Shown here piece by piece: positions 1 to 8,680 of a stretch of DNA of 64,000 nt. Within the stretch, counting starts at the first letter, position 1, and every line of letters starts with the position of its first letter. Source of the DNA: Bacillota bacterium (lineage in GTDB: Bacteria > Sysuimicrobiota > Sysuimicrobiia > Sysuimicrobiales > Segetimicrobiaceae); contig JAJPIA010000029.1 of the NCBI GenBank assembly GCA_021324975.1, forward strand, positions 1-64,000, given 5' to 3'. The notes beneath the pieces were generated by a model. It was given only the letters and a program-made list of their open reading frames with translations, was not told the origin of the DNA and made no database searches. The position numbers and the translations under genes are program-made.

Positions 1-1
1 G

Positions 2-82
2 AACTTCGGCCGCAAGTCGCTGGACGAGGTCAAAGAGAAGCTCGCGGCCCTGGGGCTCGAGCTGCGCCGGCGGGGTGCGTGA
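2..82 (+). CDS. rpoA: RNA polymerase alpha subunit, C-terminal end (partial)
   Basis: The window opens inside a reading frame whose last 26 residues begin NFGRKSLDEV and end ELRRRGA. This is the characteristic end of the alpha-CTD, the domain that contacts UP elements and activators. The TGA stop shares its final base with the ATG of rplQ (a TGATG junction), the usual rpoA-rplQ coupling. Only the tail is present, so nothing can be said about the rest of the gene. Identification rests on both the motif and the neighbour. Confidence 0.88.
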   Translation, partial: NFGRKSLDEVKEKLAALGLELRRRGA

Positions 83-435
83 TGAGCCTGGGGCAAAAGG
101 GACGCCGCCTGGGCCGCGATACCGGCGCGCGCACGGCGCTGCTCCGCGGTCTGGTGCTGGCATTGATCGAGCGCGAGCGCATCGTCACGACCGAGCACAA
201 GGCCAAGGAGACCAAGAAGATCGCGGACCGCATCATCGATCTGGCCCTGGCGAATGACCTCCACGCCCGGCGGCAGGTGGCACGCGTCCTGCCGGACCGC
301 GCGGCGGTCAAGCGGCTGTTCGCCACGGTGGCGCCGCGCTATCAAAAGGGCCGCGGGGGCTACACGCGGATTACCAGGACGGCGCCCCGGCGCGGGGATG
401 CGGCGCCGATGGCGGTCCTCGAGCTCATCAAGTAG
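82..435 (+). CDS. rplQ: 50S ribosomal protein L17
   Basis: This 117-residue protein is the usual size for L17. It opens MSLGQKGRRLGRDTGAR and ends in the family-typical run PMAVLELIK. L17 is a large-subunit protein encoded last in the S13-S11-S4-alpha operon. The ATG at 82 was chosen over the GTG three bases upstream because it forms the TGATG overlap with rpoA. The ecfA1 gene begins 39 bp downstream in the same direction, so one transcript probably runs on into the transporter genes. Confidence 0.96.
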   Translation: MSLGQKGRRLGRDTGARTALLRGLVLALIERERIVTTEHKAKETKKIADRIIDLALANDLHARRQVARVLPDRAAVKRLFATVAPRYQKGRGGYTRITRTAPRRGDAAPMAVLELIK

Positions 436-474
436 CGCCCGCCGCCTGCCGCACGGCCGGCGGCGCGCCGTAAC

Positions 475-1347
475 ATGAGTGACCTTGCCCCCGCGCTCAT
501 CAGGGTGCGGGGGCTTTTCCACACCTACGAGCCCGGCGCCGGCGAGCCCGTGCCCGCGCTTCGCGGCGTGGACTTGGACGTGCGTCGCGGCGAGTGCGTC
601 GCCCTCATCGGCGGCAACGGGTCGGGGAAGAGCACGCTTGCGAAGCACCTCAACGCGCTCCTGCTGCCGACCGCCGGGGAGGTCATCGTCGACGGGCTGG
701 ACACGCGCGATCGGGACGCCGTCTGGGCGGTCCGCCAGCGCGTCGGCATGATCTTTGAGCACCCCGACGACCAGCTCATCGCCGCCGTGGTGGAAGAGGA
801 TGTCGCGTTCGGCTGCGAAAACCTCGGCCTCCCGCCGGCGGAGATCCGATCCCGGGTGGATGAGGCCCTACGCATCGTCGGGCTCGAGGCGCTCCGCCGC
901 CGCCCGCCGCACCTCTTGTCCGGCGGCCAGAAGCAGCGCGTCGCGATCGCCGGCGTGCTGGCGATGCGCCCGCGCTGCCTCGTGCTGGACGAGGCGACCT
1001 CCATGCTGGATCCGGCGGGACAGCGGGAGGTCATGGAGACCGTCTTGCGCCTGCGCCGCGACGAGGGGCTGGCGCTGGTGCTTATCACCCACTCCATGGA
1101 GGAGGCGGCGCTGGCCGACCGCGTCGTCGTGCTGGCGGGCGGCACGGTGGCCCTGTCCGGTACGCCGGCGGAGGTGTTTGCGCGCGACGACGCGCTGCGC
1201 GACCTCCGTCTCGAAGCTCCGCCGATCGTGGCCCTCGCACGCGGTCTCGCCGCGGCCGGGGTGGCGCTGCCGGCGGGCCTGCTGACGGCGCCGCAGCTTG
1301 CGGACGCGGTGGCGGCCGCGTACCGGCGCGGCAGGGGCGAGGCGTGA
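475..1347 (+). CDS. ecfA1: Energy-coupling factor transporter ATPase EcfA1
   Basis: A 290-residue ABC ATPase and one half of the ATPase heterodimer that powers ECF vitamin/metal importers. Visible motifs are Walker A GGNGSGKST (residues 46-54), signature LSGGQ (148-152), Walker B CLVLDEA (about 168-174) and switch His in ITHSMEE. The Q-loop reads FEHPDDQ, with Glu where FQNP-type loops have Gln. It overlaps ecfA2 by 4 nt and ecfT follows, the standard ecfA1A2T module. No substrate-binding S component is seen in the window, so the module probably serves S components encoded elsewhere (group II ECF). Confidence 0.94.
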   Translation: MSDLAPALIRVRGLFHTYEPGAGEPVPALRGVDLDVRRGECVALIGGNGSGKSTLAKHLNALLLPTAGEVIVDGLDTRDRDAVWAVRQRVGMIFEHPDDQLIAAVVEEDVAFGCENLGLPPAEIRSRVDEALRIVGLEALRRRPPHLLSGGQKQRVAIAGVLAMRPRCLVLDEATSMLDPAGQREVMETVLRLRRDEGLALVLITHSMEEAALADRVVVLAGGTVALSGTPAEVFARDDALRDLRLEAPPIVALARGLAAAGVALPAGLLTAPQLADAVAAAYRRGRGEA

Positions 1348-2228
1348 TTCGCTGCGAGGGCGTGACACACGTCTATCAACGCGGGAGTCCGTTCGAGGCC
1401 ACTGCGCTCGAGGACGTGTCCTTAGAGATCGGGGCCGGCGACGTCATCGGTATCATCGGCGCCACGGGCTCGGGCAAGTCCACCCTGGTGCAGCACCTGA
1501 ACGGCCTGCTCCGCCCGACCGCGGGGCGCGTGTATCTCGACGACGTCGACATCAACGCTCGGGAAGTGGACCGGCGGCGCGTGCGGCAGCAGGTCGGCCT
1601 GCTGTTTCAATACCCGGAGCACCAGTTGTTCGAGGAGACCGTCACCGCGGACGTCGGCTTCGGCCCGCGGAACCTCGGGCTCGCGCCGGATGAGGTCCGC
1701 GAACGGACGGCGCGGGCGCTCGCGCAGGTTGGGCTCGATCCCGCGGTGTTCGGTCCGCGCTCCCCGTTCTCGCTCAGCAACGGGGAAATGCGCCGGGTGG
1801 CGATCGCCGGGCTCCTGGCGATGGAGCCCCGCATGCTGATTCTGGACGAGCCGACGGCCGGCCTGGATCCCGCGAGCCGGCGGGAGATCCTGGACCACAT
1901 CATGCGGCTGCGCAACGCGCGGGGCCTGACGATCGTGCTCGTCTCGCACAGCATGGACGCCGTGGCCCGCCTGTGCCGGCGCGTTGTCGTGCTGGACCGC
2001 GGCCGGGTGGTCGCCCAGGGCCCGACGCGCGACGTATTCGCGGACCCGGCCCGGCTTGCGGCCCTCGGGCTCGGGGTGCCGCAGGTCGCCGAGTGCGCGC
2101 GCCTCCTGCGGGAGCGGGGCGTGCCGGTGAGGCCGGACGTGCTGACGGTGGAGGAGGCGCGCCGGGCGATCCTCGACGTCCTGGCCGGCGTGGCCGGCCG
2201 GCGCCCGGCGCCGAAGAAGGTTCCGTGA
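1344..2228 (+). CDS. ecfA2: Energy-coupling factor transporter ATPase EcfA2
   Basis: A 294-residue partner ATPase. It starts at a GTG that overlaps the ecfA1 stop (GTGA), implying coupled translation. It has Walker A GATGSGKST, an intact Q-loop FQYPEHQ, Walker B MLILDEPTAGLD and switch HSMD. The signature motif reads LSNGEMRR instead of the usual LSGGQMRR, so the signature half of one composite ATP site in the A1/A2 dimer is atypical. The C-terminus is basic and Pro-rich. Family assignment is secure from motifs and operon position; the consequence of the altered signature is unknown. Confidence 0.93.
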   Translation: MIRCEGVTHVYQRGSPFEATALEDVSLEIGAGDVIGIIGATGSGKSTLVQHLNGLLRPTAGRVYLDDVDINAREVDRRRVRQQVGLLFQYPEHQLFEETVTADVGFGPRNLGLAPDEVRERTARALAQVGLDPAVFGPRSPFSLSNGEMRRVAIAGLLAMEPRMLILDEPTAGLDPASRREILDHIMRLRNARGLTIVLVSHSMDAVARLCRRVVVLDRGRVVAQGPTRDVFADPARLAALGLGVPQVAECARLLRERGVPVRPDVLTVEEARRAILDVLAGVAGRRPAPKKVP

Positions 2229-2238
2229 GGCGGATGCG

Positions 2239-3069
2239 ATGAACTTCCTGCGGGGGCTCATGCTGGGGCAGTACGTGCCGGCGGAGTCGCCGGTCCACCG
2301 CCTCGATCCGCGCACGAAGCTCCTCGGGACGATGTGGCTCGTCGGGGTGGTCTTCGGGACCCGGTCCCTCGCCGGGCTGGCCGTCTTGACCGCGTTTCTG
2401 GCGGGCGTGCTCGCGGCGGGTCGCATCGGGCCCGCGTACGCCCTGCGCGGCCTCCGTCCGGTGTTCTGGCTCGTCGGCATTGCCGTGGTGTTTCAGGTCG
2501 TGTTCGGTGACAGCGGCGGCCACGTGCTGTTCCGGCGCGGGCCGCTCGTCGTCACCCGCGAAAACCTGGCCGCGGGCGTGTTCTACGGATACCGGTTGAT
2601 TCTGCTCGTCGCCGCCACGACCGTGATGACGTTTACCACGTCCTCGGTGGAGCTCACCGACGGATTGGAGCGCCTGCTTCGGCCGTTCCGGCGCGTTGGC
2701 GTCCCGGCGCACGAGCTTGCCCTGATGATGACGATCGCGCTTCGGTTTATCCCGACGCTGTTCGAAGAGACCGAGACCATCATGAAGGCGCAGATGGCGC
2801 GCGGGGCGGAGTTTACCCGCGGCAGCCTGGCCGCCCGAGCGCGCGCGTTGATCCCGCTGCTCGTTCCCCTGTTCGTCGGCGCGTTCCGGCGGGCGGACGC
2901 GCTCGCGTTGGCGATGGAGGCCCGCGGCTACCGGGGCGGCGAGCACCGCACGCGGATGAAGGAGCTGCGCGTCGCCATCCGGGACTACGTCGCCGCGGGC
3001 GCGCTCCTGCTCGTCGCCGCGGTGGTGCTCGTGCCGCCTTCCTTATGGCGGGCCGTCGTGGGCCGCTGA
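2239..3069 (+). CDS. ecfT: ECF transporter transmembrane component EcfT
   Basis: A 276-residue membrane protein, the scaffold T component that couples EcfA1/A2 to S components. The N-terminal signature VHRLDPRTKLLG precedes a block of hydrophobic helices. The two coupling motifs appear as AQMARGAEF (near residue 180) and AMEARGYRGG (near 225), matching the Ala-Arg-Gly coupling helices of the family. One further hydrophobic segment closes the protein. It starts 10 bp after ecfA2, and its 3' end is close to truA, so the five genes from rplQ to truA look like one transcription unit. Confidence 0.94.
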   Translation: MNFLRGLMLGQYVPAESPVHRLDPRTKLLGTMWLVGVVFGTRSLAGLAVLTAFLAGVLAAGRIGPAYALRGLRPVFWLVGIAVVFQVVFGDSGGHVLFRRGPLVVTRENLAAGVFYGYRLILLVAATTVMTFTTSSVELTDGLERLLRPFRRVGVPAHELALMMTIALRFIPTLFEETETIMKAQMARGAEFTRGSLAARARALIPLLVPLFVGAFRRADALALAMEARGYRGGEHRTRMKELRVAIRDYVAAGALLLVAAVVLVPPSLWRAVVGR

Positions 3070-3080
3070 TCGCGCCCGGT

Positions 3081-3848
3081 ATGCGCACGCTCAAGCTGCT
3101 GATCGAGTACGACGGCACCGGCTATTGCGGGTGGCAGCGGCAACGGGGAAGCGCGGCGCGGGGCGCGCCGTCGGTGCAGGCCACACTCGAGGCCGCGGTC
3201 GCCGCGGTGACGGGCGAGGCGACGGACGTGGTGGGGGCGGGGCGTACCGACGCGGGCGTGCACGCGTGCGGTCAGGTCGCGAGCCTCGTGACGCGAAGCC
3301 GGATCGCGGCGGGCGGGATGCCCGCGGCGCTCAACGGCCATCTACCGCCCGACGTTCGCGTGTTGGCGGCGCAGGACGCGCCGGACGGCTTCCACGCGCG
3401 GTACGATGCCGTGGCGCGAACCTACCGATACGAGATCCTCAACCGGCGCGCGCCGTCGGCGCTGCGGCGGCACCGCGCCTACCACGTGCCCGAGCCGCTG
3501 GATGCCGAGGCGATGCGCCGCGCGCTCGCGCCACTCGTCGGCCGGCACGACTTCGCCGCCTACCGCGGGGCCGGAAGCCACGCCAAGACGACGGCGTGCG
3601 TCGTGCGCGAGGCGGTCTGGCGGCACGACGGCGATCTGCTCGCGCTCACGATCACCGCGGACCGGTTTTTGCGCCACATGGTGCGGACGCTCGTCGGCAC
3701 GCTGGTGCGGGTGGGGCGGGGCCGGTTGGAGCCGGAGGCGCCCGCCCGCTTTCTCGACGATCCCGACAACCGGCGGACGGGACCGACCGCGCCCGCACAC
3801 GCGCTGTATCTCGTGCGCGTGGACTACGGCGACGCGTCGGGCGGCTGA
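3081..3848 (+). CDS. truA: tRNA pseudouridine(38-40) synthase TruA
   Basis: A 255-residue enzyme that isomerises uridines 38-40 in the anticodon arm. The N-terminal LLIEYDGTGYCGWQRQ and catalytic-Asp motif GAGRTDAGVHA are both clear, followed by the DAVARTYRYEI and DRFLRHMVR blocks. The ATG at 3081 is preferred over an in-frame upstream GTG-type start because it gives the canonical N-terminus. The rplM-rpsI pair that often follows truA in Gram-positive relatives is absent; a dehydrogenase follows after 44 bp. Confidence 0.95.
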   Translation: MRTLKLLIEYDGTGYCGWQRQRGSAARGAPSVQATLEAAVAAVTGEATDVVGAGRTDAGVHACGQVASLVTRSRIAAGGMPAALNGHLPPDVRVLAAQDAPDGFHARYDAVARTYRYEILNRRAPSALRRHRAYHVPEPLDAEAMRRALAPLVGRHDFAAYRGAGSHAKTTACVVREAVWRHDGDLLALTITADRFLRHMVRTLVGTLVRVGRGRLEPEAPARFLDDPDNRRTGPTAPAHALYLVRVDYGDASGG

Positions 3849-3892
3849 GCACGGTCCGGGCGCCGGCGCCGCGGGGGAGTAGGAGGGATGCG

Positions 3893-4657
3893 ATGACAAC
3901 CACCGATGAGGACGCGGGCAGGCAGGTCGTCGTGGTCACCGGCGCGAGCCGCGGGATCGGCGCGGCCGTCGCGCGGCTGGCGGGCGCGCGCGGCTATGCG
4001 GTCGCGGTGAACTACCATCGGGACGCGTCGGCCGCGGCCGGCGTGGTGCGGGCCATCGAGTCGGCGGGCGGACGAGCCCTGGCGATTCAGGGAGACGTGG
4101 CCAGAGAGGACGACGTCGTAGCGCTCTTCGATCGGGCCGTGCAGCAACTCGGTCCCGTGACCGCGCTCGTGAACAACGCGGGCGCGGCGGGCCGCCCCGG
4201 GCGGCTCGACGCGTTGACGGCCGATGACCTGTGGCGTCTCCTCGGCATCAACGTCGCGGGCACCATCTTGTGTGCGCGGGAAGCGGTGCGCCGCATGTCC
4301 CGGCAGGCCGGGGGCCGGGGCGGCGTCATCGTGAACGTCTCGTCCGCGGCCGCCCGGCTCGGCGGCGCAGGCGAGTGGGTGCACTACGCGGCGACCAAAG
4401 GGGCGGTGGACGCCTTTACGATCGGGCTGGCGCGCGAGGTGGCCGCCGACGGGATCCGCGTCAGCGCCGTGCGGCCCGGCCTGATCGAGACCGAGATCCA
4501 CGCGGGTGATCCCGGCCGTCTCGCACGCCTGGCGCCGCTTGTGCCGGCCCGGCGCGTGGGAACCCCGGACGAGGTTGCCGAAGCGATCCTGTGGCTGCTA
4601 TCGCCGGCCGCCTCCTACACGATCGGGGCCATCCTGGACGTGAGCGGGGGCCGCTGA
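3893..4657 (+). CDS. SDR-family NAD(P)-dependent oxidoreductase
   Basis: A 254-residue classical short-chain dehydrogenase/reductase of the FabG/glucose-dehydrogenase type. The cofactor motif TGASRGIG is near residue 15, the NNAG motif near 86, catalytic Ser in VNVSSAAA, and the Tyr-Lys pair in YAATKGA; it ends near the usual LDVSGG. The frame is open further upstream, but a strong ribosome site (GGAGGG) just before the ATG at 3893 sets the start. Substrate cannot be told from sequence. Confidence 0.9.
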   Translation: MTTTDEDAGRQVVVVTGASRGIGAAVARLAGARGYAVAVNYHRDASAAAGVVRAIESAGGRALAIQGDVAREDDVVALFDRAVQQLGPVTALVNNAGAAGRPGRLDALTADDLWRLLGINVAGTILCAREAVRRMSRQAGGRGGVIVNVSSAAARLGGAGEWVHYAATKGAVDAFTIGLAREVAADGIRVSAVRPGLIETEIHAGDPGRLARLAPLVPARRVGTPDEVAEAILWLLSPAASYTIGAILDVSGGR

Positions 4658-4712
4658 GCAGAGACCCGCGGCGCGAGGCCGCGTGTCATGTCAACACCGC
4701 GGGGTTGGTACG

Positions 4713-5114
4713 ATGGGCGTCGTTCACCGGCAGACCGGACGGGACGGAAGCTTCGCGTGGGAGGGGGTCGAACCGGAGCCGTATCAGGGCGGCGATGCGA
4801 GCGCGGGCAACTGCCGGTCGGTTCTGATCGGCCCGCGGGAAGGTGCGTCCAATTTTGCGATCCGCTATTTCGAGATCCCGCCCGACGGGCGGACATCCTC
4901 CGATCGTCACGCGCACGACCACGGCATCGTCGTGCTGCGCGGTCGGGCACGGGCGCGGCTCGGCGCTGATATCCGCGAGGTGGGGCCGGGCGATGCGGTC
5001 TATATCCCCCCGGACGAGCCGCACCAATTCGAGACGCTCGGCGCTGAGCCGTTCGGGTTCCTCTGTGTGATCCCGTCCAAGGAGTGGCTGCACGCGCGCG
5101 GGAGCCGGCGATAG
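4713..5114 (+). CDS. Cupin-domain protein
   Basis: A 133-residue single-cupin protein. The first cupin motif gives candidate metal ligands in HAHDHGIVVL and the second in DEPHQFETLG, with the Pro-Gly-Asp turn GPGDAVYIPP between. Such proteins are usually small metal-dependent isomerases, dioxygenases or sugar-binding regulators. It is 55 bp after the SDR gene and convergent with the alcohol dehydrogenase, with only 20 bp between the stops. The start at 4713 places the beta-barrel correctly; an in-frame start at 4683 would add ten non-family residues. Confidence 0.82.
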   Translation: MGVVHRQTGRDGSFAWEGVEPEPYQGGDASAGNCRSVLIGPREGASNFAIRYFEIPPDGRTSSDRHAHDHGIVVLRGRARARLGADIREVGPGDAVYIPPDEPHQFETLGAEPFGFLCVIPSKEWLHARGSRR

Positions 5115-5134
5115 CATTGGTAGCGGGGTGCGAG

Positions 5135-6220
5135 TCACGCGGACGGGCGCACGATCACCTTGAGCGCATCCACCCCGGTTCGAAGCAGGGCATAGCCGCG
5201 CTGCACGTCCCCTAGGCTCAGGCGGTGCGTGATGAGCGGCTCGACGGCCAGGCCGCCGGCGAGCAGCTGCAGCGCTTCGCGCATATCCACCGGGCCGGCG
5301 GAGTACGACGGCACCAGCGTTATCTCGCGAAAGAACACCTCGTGCACCCCAAGCGGCCAGCGGACATTGGGCGGCGTGGGCGCGAACATCACGAGCGTGC
5401 CGCCGCGCGCGGTGGCGTGACACCCGGCCTCCAACGCCTCGACGCTGCCCGGACACACGATCACCACGTCGGCGCCGGCGCCGCTCGTGAGGGCCGCCGT
5501 GGCCTCGTCGATCGGATCACGGGAGACGTCGATCGTAGCGTCCGCGAGCGGCGCGGCAAGCGCGAGGCGGGCCGCGACGCGGTCCGCCGCGAGCAGTTGG
5601 CTCGGCCGGCCGGTTGCCCGTGCCGCCAGGAGATGTAGGAGTCCCATGACGCCGGCGCCCACGACGAGCACGCGATCGCCGCCCCGCAGCCGGGCCCGCC
5701 GCAGCGACTTGAGGACGCAGGCGAGCGGCTCCACGAACGTGGCCGCGTCGTCCGACAGCTCATCGGGGACGCGCATCGCCTCGGCCGACGCCGGCGCCCG
5801 CACGACCGCGTACTCCGCGAGCCCGCCGGGAATGAGCCGCCGCGGTCCCCACGTGGCGCAGTGCACGTAGTCGCCGCGCCGGCATGAGCGGCACGCCAGG
5901 CACGGCGCGTGATGGTGGACCACGACGCGTTCGCCGGCTCGAAAGGCCGCCCCGTCCGCCGCCTCCACGACCTCGCCCACGGGCTCGTGGCCCAGCGGGA
6001 CGGGCGCCTTGCGCGACATGTACCAGTCCATGATCTCACCCGGGCACAGGCCGCACGCGCGGATCCGCACCAGCATGTCGCCGGCCTCGAGTCGCGGCAA
6101 CGCGATCTGCTCGAGCCGCAGGTCCCCTGCGGCGTGATAGACGGCGGCGAGCGTCGTCGCCGGCCTGACCGGTCTTCCGCGCGGTTCGGAGGGCGGTCCC
6201 GGCGCAGGCGCTAGATCCAC
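5135..6220 (-). CDS. Zinc-dependent alcohol dehydrogenase (MDR superfamily)
   Basis: A 361-residue medium-chain dehydrogenase. Catalytic zinc ligands are visible as Cys in RACGLCPGE and His-Glu in GHEPVGEV. The structural zinc lobe has four Cys in CLACRSCRRGDYVHC. The NAD(P) Rossmann motif is VVGAGVMGLLHL. The GTG start overlaps the stop of the upstream dehydrogenase by 10 bp, so the two paralogues are translationally coupled. Polyol or sugar-alcohol dehydrogenases are the nearest general family; substrate is unknown. Confidence 0.9.
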   Translation of the reverse strand: MDLAPAPGPPSEPRGRPVRPATTLAAVYHAAGDLRLEQIALPRLEAGDMLVRIRACGLCPGEIMDWYMSRKAPVPLGHEPVGEVVEAADGAAFRAGERVVVHHHAPCLACRSCRRGDYVHCATWGPRRLIPGGLAEYAVVRAPASAEAMRVPDELSDDAATFVEPLACVLKSLRRARLRGGDRVLVVGAGVMGLLHLLAARATGRPSQLLAADRVAARLALAAPLADATIDVSRDPIDEATAALTSGAGADVVIVCPGSVEALEAGCHATARGGTLVMFAPTPPNVRWPLGVHEVFFREITLVPSYSAGPVDMREALQLLAGGLAVEPLITHRLSLGDVQRGYALLRTGVDALKVIVRPSA

Positions 6221-7251
6221 GCCGAGCCCTCCGGCAGCACGGCATACTTGGCGCCAATCCCGGCATCGAGGTCGCGGAACGTCTCGACGATGGCGGCGAG
6301 CGGGCGCACCCCGGTGACGAGATCACGAGGTCGGACTGCGCCCGACGACAGCAGCGCGAGGGCGTCGTGTACGTCCTCGGTGCCATAGTGGAACGCGGCG
6401 ATCAGGTCGACCTCCCCGTAGTGAAGCCGGGTCGCGTCGAACGCCGGCATCGTGCCTCCCGGCAGCCCGCCGAAGAGCAGCACCCGACCGCCGGAGGCCG
6501 CCCAGGATGGCGCCGCACGCCACACCGGCTCCGATCCGGTGCACTCGATGACGACATCGGGACCGCCCGGCCAGATGTCTCTCAACGACGCGCCGACGTC
6601 AGCGCCGCCGGCGTCGATGACGTGGGACGCGCCTGCCCGGATCGCTTGGTCTCGCCCCGCGGCCCGCCGCCCGACGGCAACCACCTCGAGATCCCGGCGG
6701 CGCGCCTCGCGGACGTGAAGCAACCCGATCGAGCCGGTCCCCACGACCGCGACGCGGGGGCCCGGCGGTGTGCCGAGGCGCCGCCACCCATGCACGACGC
6801 ACGCGAGCGGCTCCAGAAACGCGGCCTCGATGTACGACAGCGACGCCGGTTTTGGCAAGAGGTGCCGGCGAACGATACGGGCCGGGAGGCGGATGGCGTC
6901 CGCGTACGCGCCGACGGCGATCTCCTCGAACAGCGTCTCGCAGAGGTTTTCACGGCCGGTCCGGCAGCCGCCGCAGGTGCCGCAGGGCGCGGTCGGTGTG
7001 AATACGACGGCCTGCCCGGCCAGGAACCCCTCGGCGTCTTGCCCGGCGGCGAGGACGTCTCCCGCGGCCTCATGGCCGAAGGGGCCGAAGGGCACGCGCG
7101 GATGACCACGGCGGTAGGTCTTGAGATCGGTGCCGCACGTGAGCGCGGCCCGAACGCGTACCACGACCTCGCCGGGCCCCGGGTGGGGTACGGGAACGTC
7201 CCGGAGCGTGAGCTCATACGGGGCCCGCAGAACCGCCTGCCGCACGGTCAC
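6211..7251 (-). CDS. Zinc-dependent alcohol dehydrogenase, second paralogue
   Basis: About 346 residues. It has catalytic zinc ligands in TCGTDLK and GHEAAGD, a structural zinc lobe in CGTCGGCRTGRENLC, and the NAD(P) motif VVGTGSIGLLHV. Two closely spaced GTG codons (7251, 7245) can start it; 7251 is chosen, 25 bp after the DinB stop. Three minus-strand genes (DinB, this, and the next dehydrogenase) form a compact operon. The two dehydrogenases have the same domain plan but are clearly divergent in sequence, so they are not a recent duplication. Confidence 0.9.
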   Translation of the reverse strand: MTVRQAVLRAPYELTLRDVPVPHPGPGEVVVRVRAALTCGTDLKTYRRGHPRVPFGPFGHEAAGDVLAAGQDAEGFLAGQAVVFTPTAPCGTCGGCRTGRENLCETLFEEIAVGAYADAIRLPARIVRRHLLPKPASLSYIEAAFLEPLACVVHGWRRLGTPPGPRVAVVGTGSIGLLHVREARRRDLEVVAVGRRAAGRDQAIRAGASHVIDAGGADVGASLRDIWPGGPDVVIECTGSEPVWRAAPSWAASGGRVLLFGGLPGGTMPAFDATRLHYGEVDLIAAFHYGTEDVHDALALLSSGAVRPRDLVTGVRPLAAIVETFRDLDAGIGAKYAVLPEGSAWI

Positions 7252-7276
7252 GCGCCGGCGCCGGGCGCCGGCGCGC

Positions 7277-7888
7277 TCACTCGTCGGTCCAGGCGCCGAG
7301 CGCCCGCCGGAGGACGAGCAACTGCCCGAGATGGTACGCGTTGTGGTCGGCGACGAGCAGCGCTTCGTGCAGGATCGAAGGGCCCTTGGGGTCGTGCGGG
7401 ACTCGGGACAACAGATCCGTCTTGGGGTCCGCGACGAGATCGATGAACGCCTGGCGGTCCGCCTCGAACGCGCGGACGGCATCGGCCCATGCCTGCAGGG
7501 ACGGCGGGGCCGCCTCCGGCCAATAGTCGTCGGGCCATGCCTTCTCGACGTAGTCAGGATCCCGGACATAGTCCAGGATGTCGCGCTGCGCGCGCCGGAG
7601 ATGCTCGAGCTGCTGCCACGCCGAATACGGCACGCCGGCCGGCTTCGTCCCTTGAAGCTCGGGGGGCATCGTCTCCACCGCCCGCTCGAACGTAACGTGC
7701 GCGCCCCTTCCGCGCAGCAGATAAATGACGTCGTCCCGGAGGTTCTTGTCCAGCCCGCGGCTCTCCACCGCCCGTGCTCGGCGCGGCGCCGCCTTTGCGC
7801 GCACGGCGCGCGCCGGCCGTGTGCGGGGAGCTTTCCGTGTTGTTGCGCGGCGCCGGCGCGATCCGCCGGCCATGCGCTTCGCACTCAT
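7277..7888 (-). CDS. DinB-superfamily protein with basic N-terminal tail
   Basis: A 203-residue protein. The first 45 residues are very rich in Arg, Lys and Ala and look disordered. The remainder is a DinB four-helix bundle with the final-helix motif EALLVADHNAYHLGQL, whose His residues are the usual metal ligands. DinB/YfiT proteins are metal-dependent thiol or small-molecule transferases. It heads the minus-strand operon with two dehydrogenases. The role of the basic tail is unknown. Confidence 0.85.
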   Translation of the reverse strand: MSAKRMAGGSRRRRATTRKAPRTRPARAVRAKAAPRRARAVESRGLDKNLRDDVIYLLRGRGAHVTFERAVETMPPELQGTKPAGVPYSAWQQLEHLRRAQRDILDYVRDPDYVEKAWPDDYWPEAAPPSLQAWADAVRAFEADRQAFIDLVADPKTDLLSRVPHDPKGPSILHEALLVADHNAYHLGQLLVLRRALGAWTDE

Positions 7889-7994
7889 CGGCGTCCTCCC
7901 GCGTCACGTCAAAAGTAAGTGTCGCGAGGGAGTTTCGCGCGGTGAAAACGCGGTTCCTGGCAGGCCGCCATCGTGCGGTGCGAGGGCTGCCAAG

Positions 7995-8022
7995 GGGGCC
8001 GCGCCGTTGCCGGCGCGGCCCC
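7995..8022 (-). terminator. Strong GC hairpin after the Gln/Pro-rich protein gene
   Basis: A perfect 12-bp inverted repeat (GGGGCCGCGCCG and its complement) with a TTGC loop begins 12 bp beyond the stop of the minus-strand gene ending at 8034. There is no T-run, so it is a terminator-like stem rather than a textbook intrinsic terminator. Confidence 0.6.
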
Positions 8023-8033
8023 GACGATGCACC

Positions 8034-8456
8034 TTATTGACCCGGCCGCGAGCCGGGCTGGCCGGGTTGCGTCCCCTGTGGCGTCGGCTGCACCGGGACT
8101 TGACCCGGCTGCGAGCCGGGCTGGCCGGGCTGGCCGGGTTGGGTGCCCGGTTGAGTCTGCGGGGTGCATGGTTGACCGGGTTGCGTCGGCTGTCCCGGCA
8201 TCTGGCCCGGCTGGGACGGCTGCCCCGGCGTACCCGGGCCGCAGGGCTGCCCTGGCGGATTTGGCTGGGTCGGCTGCCCAGGCTGGTTCGGCTGTGTGGG
8301 CACGGTGGGCTGCGGCTGATTCGGCTGGGGCTGGTTAGGCTGCACGGGCTGGGCCGGTGTTCCCGGCGTCTGTTGTCCCCATGTCGGCGATGCTGCGATT
8401 GCTCCCGCGATCACGATTCCAGTCGAGACGATGACGATCTGTTTTGGCACCTTCAT
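8034..8456 (-). CDS. Secreted Gln/Pro/Gly-rich low-complexity protein
   Basis: A 140-residue protein. A Lys start region and hydrophobic stretch (residues 3-24) ending near ASPTWGQ form a signal peptide. The rest is almost entirely Gly, Gln, Pro, Thr and Asn in irregular QPGQP and QPNQP repeats, with two Cys residues. The start is fixed by AGGAGGT about nine bases upstream of the ATG at 8456. Likely an exported, disordered surface or matrix polypeptide. No enzymatic motif is present, and the function cannot be named. Confidence 0.72.
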   Translation of the reverse strand: MKVPKQIVIVSTGIVIAGAIAASPTWGQQTPGTPAQPVQPNQPQPNQPQPTVPTQPNQPGQPTQPNPPGQPCGPGTPGQPSQPGQMPGQPTQPGQPCTPQTQPGTQPGQPGQPGSQPGQVPVQPTPQGTQPGQPGSRPGQ

Positions 8457-8680
8457 CGGTGTCGGTACCTCCTGCGATCCGGCATTGAAATGCCGGTTGG
8501 GTTTTCCCGCTTGCCGCCGCATTAATCGGTGCGGTCCCGAGGCCGCTCTGGCGGGGCATCCACAAAGCATGATGCAGGCGTGATCCGCGAGGCGTCCTTG
8601 TGCCCGGCATCCCGTGCGGCAGGTGTTGCGTAGCGCGTGGTGGAAGCCCCACGCCACTTGCGCCGCGCCGGAGGGGACGT

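Noticed and set aside
3125-3892. Long upstream extension of the SDR frame through truA
   Set aside because: It is a shadow of truA in another frame; a strong ribosome site and the family N-terminus place the start at 3893.
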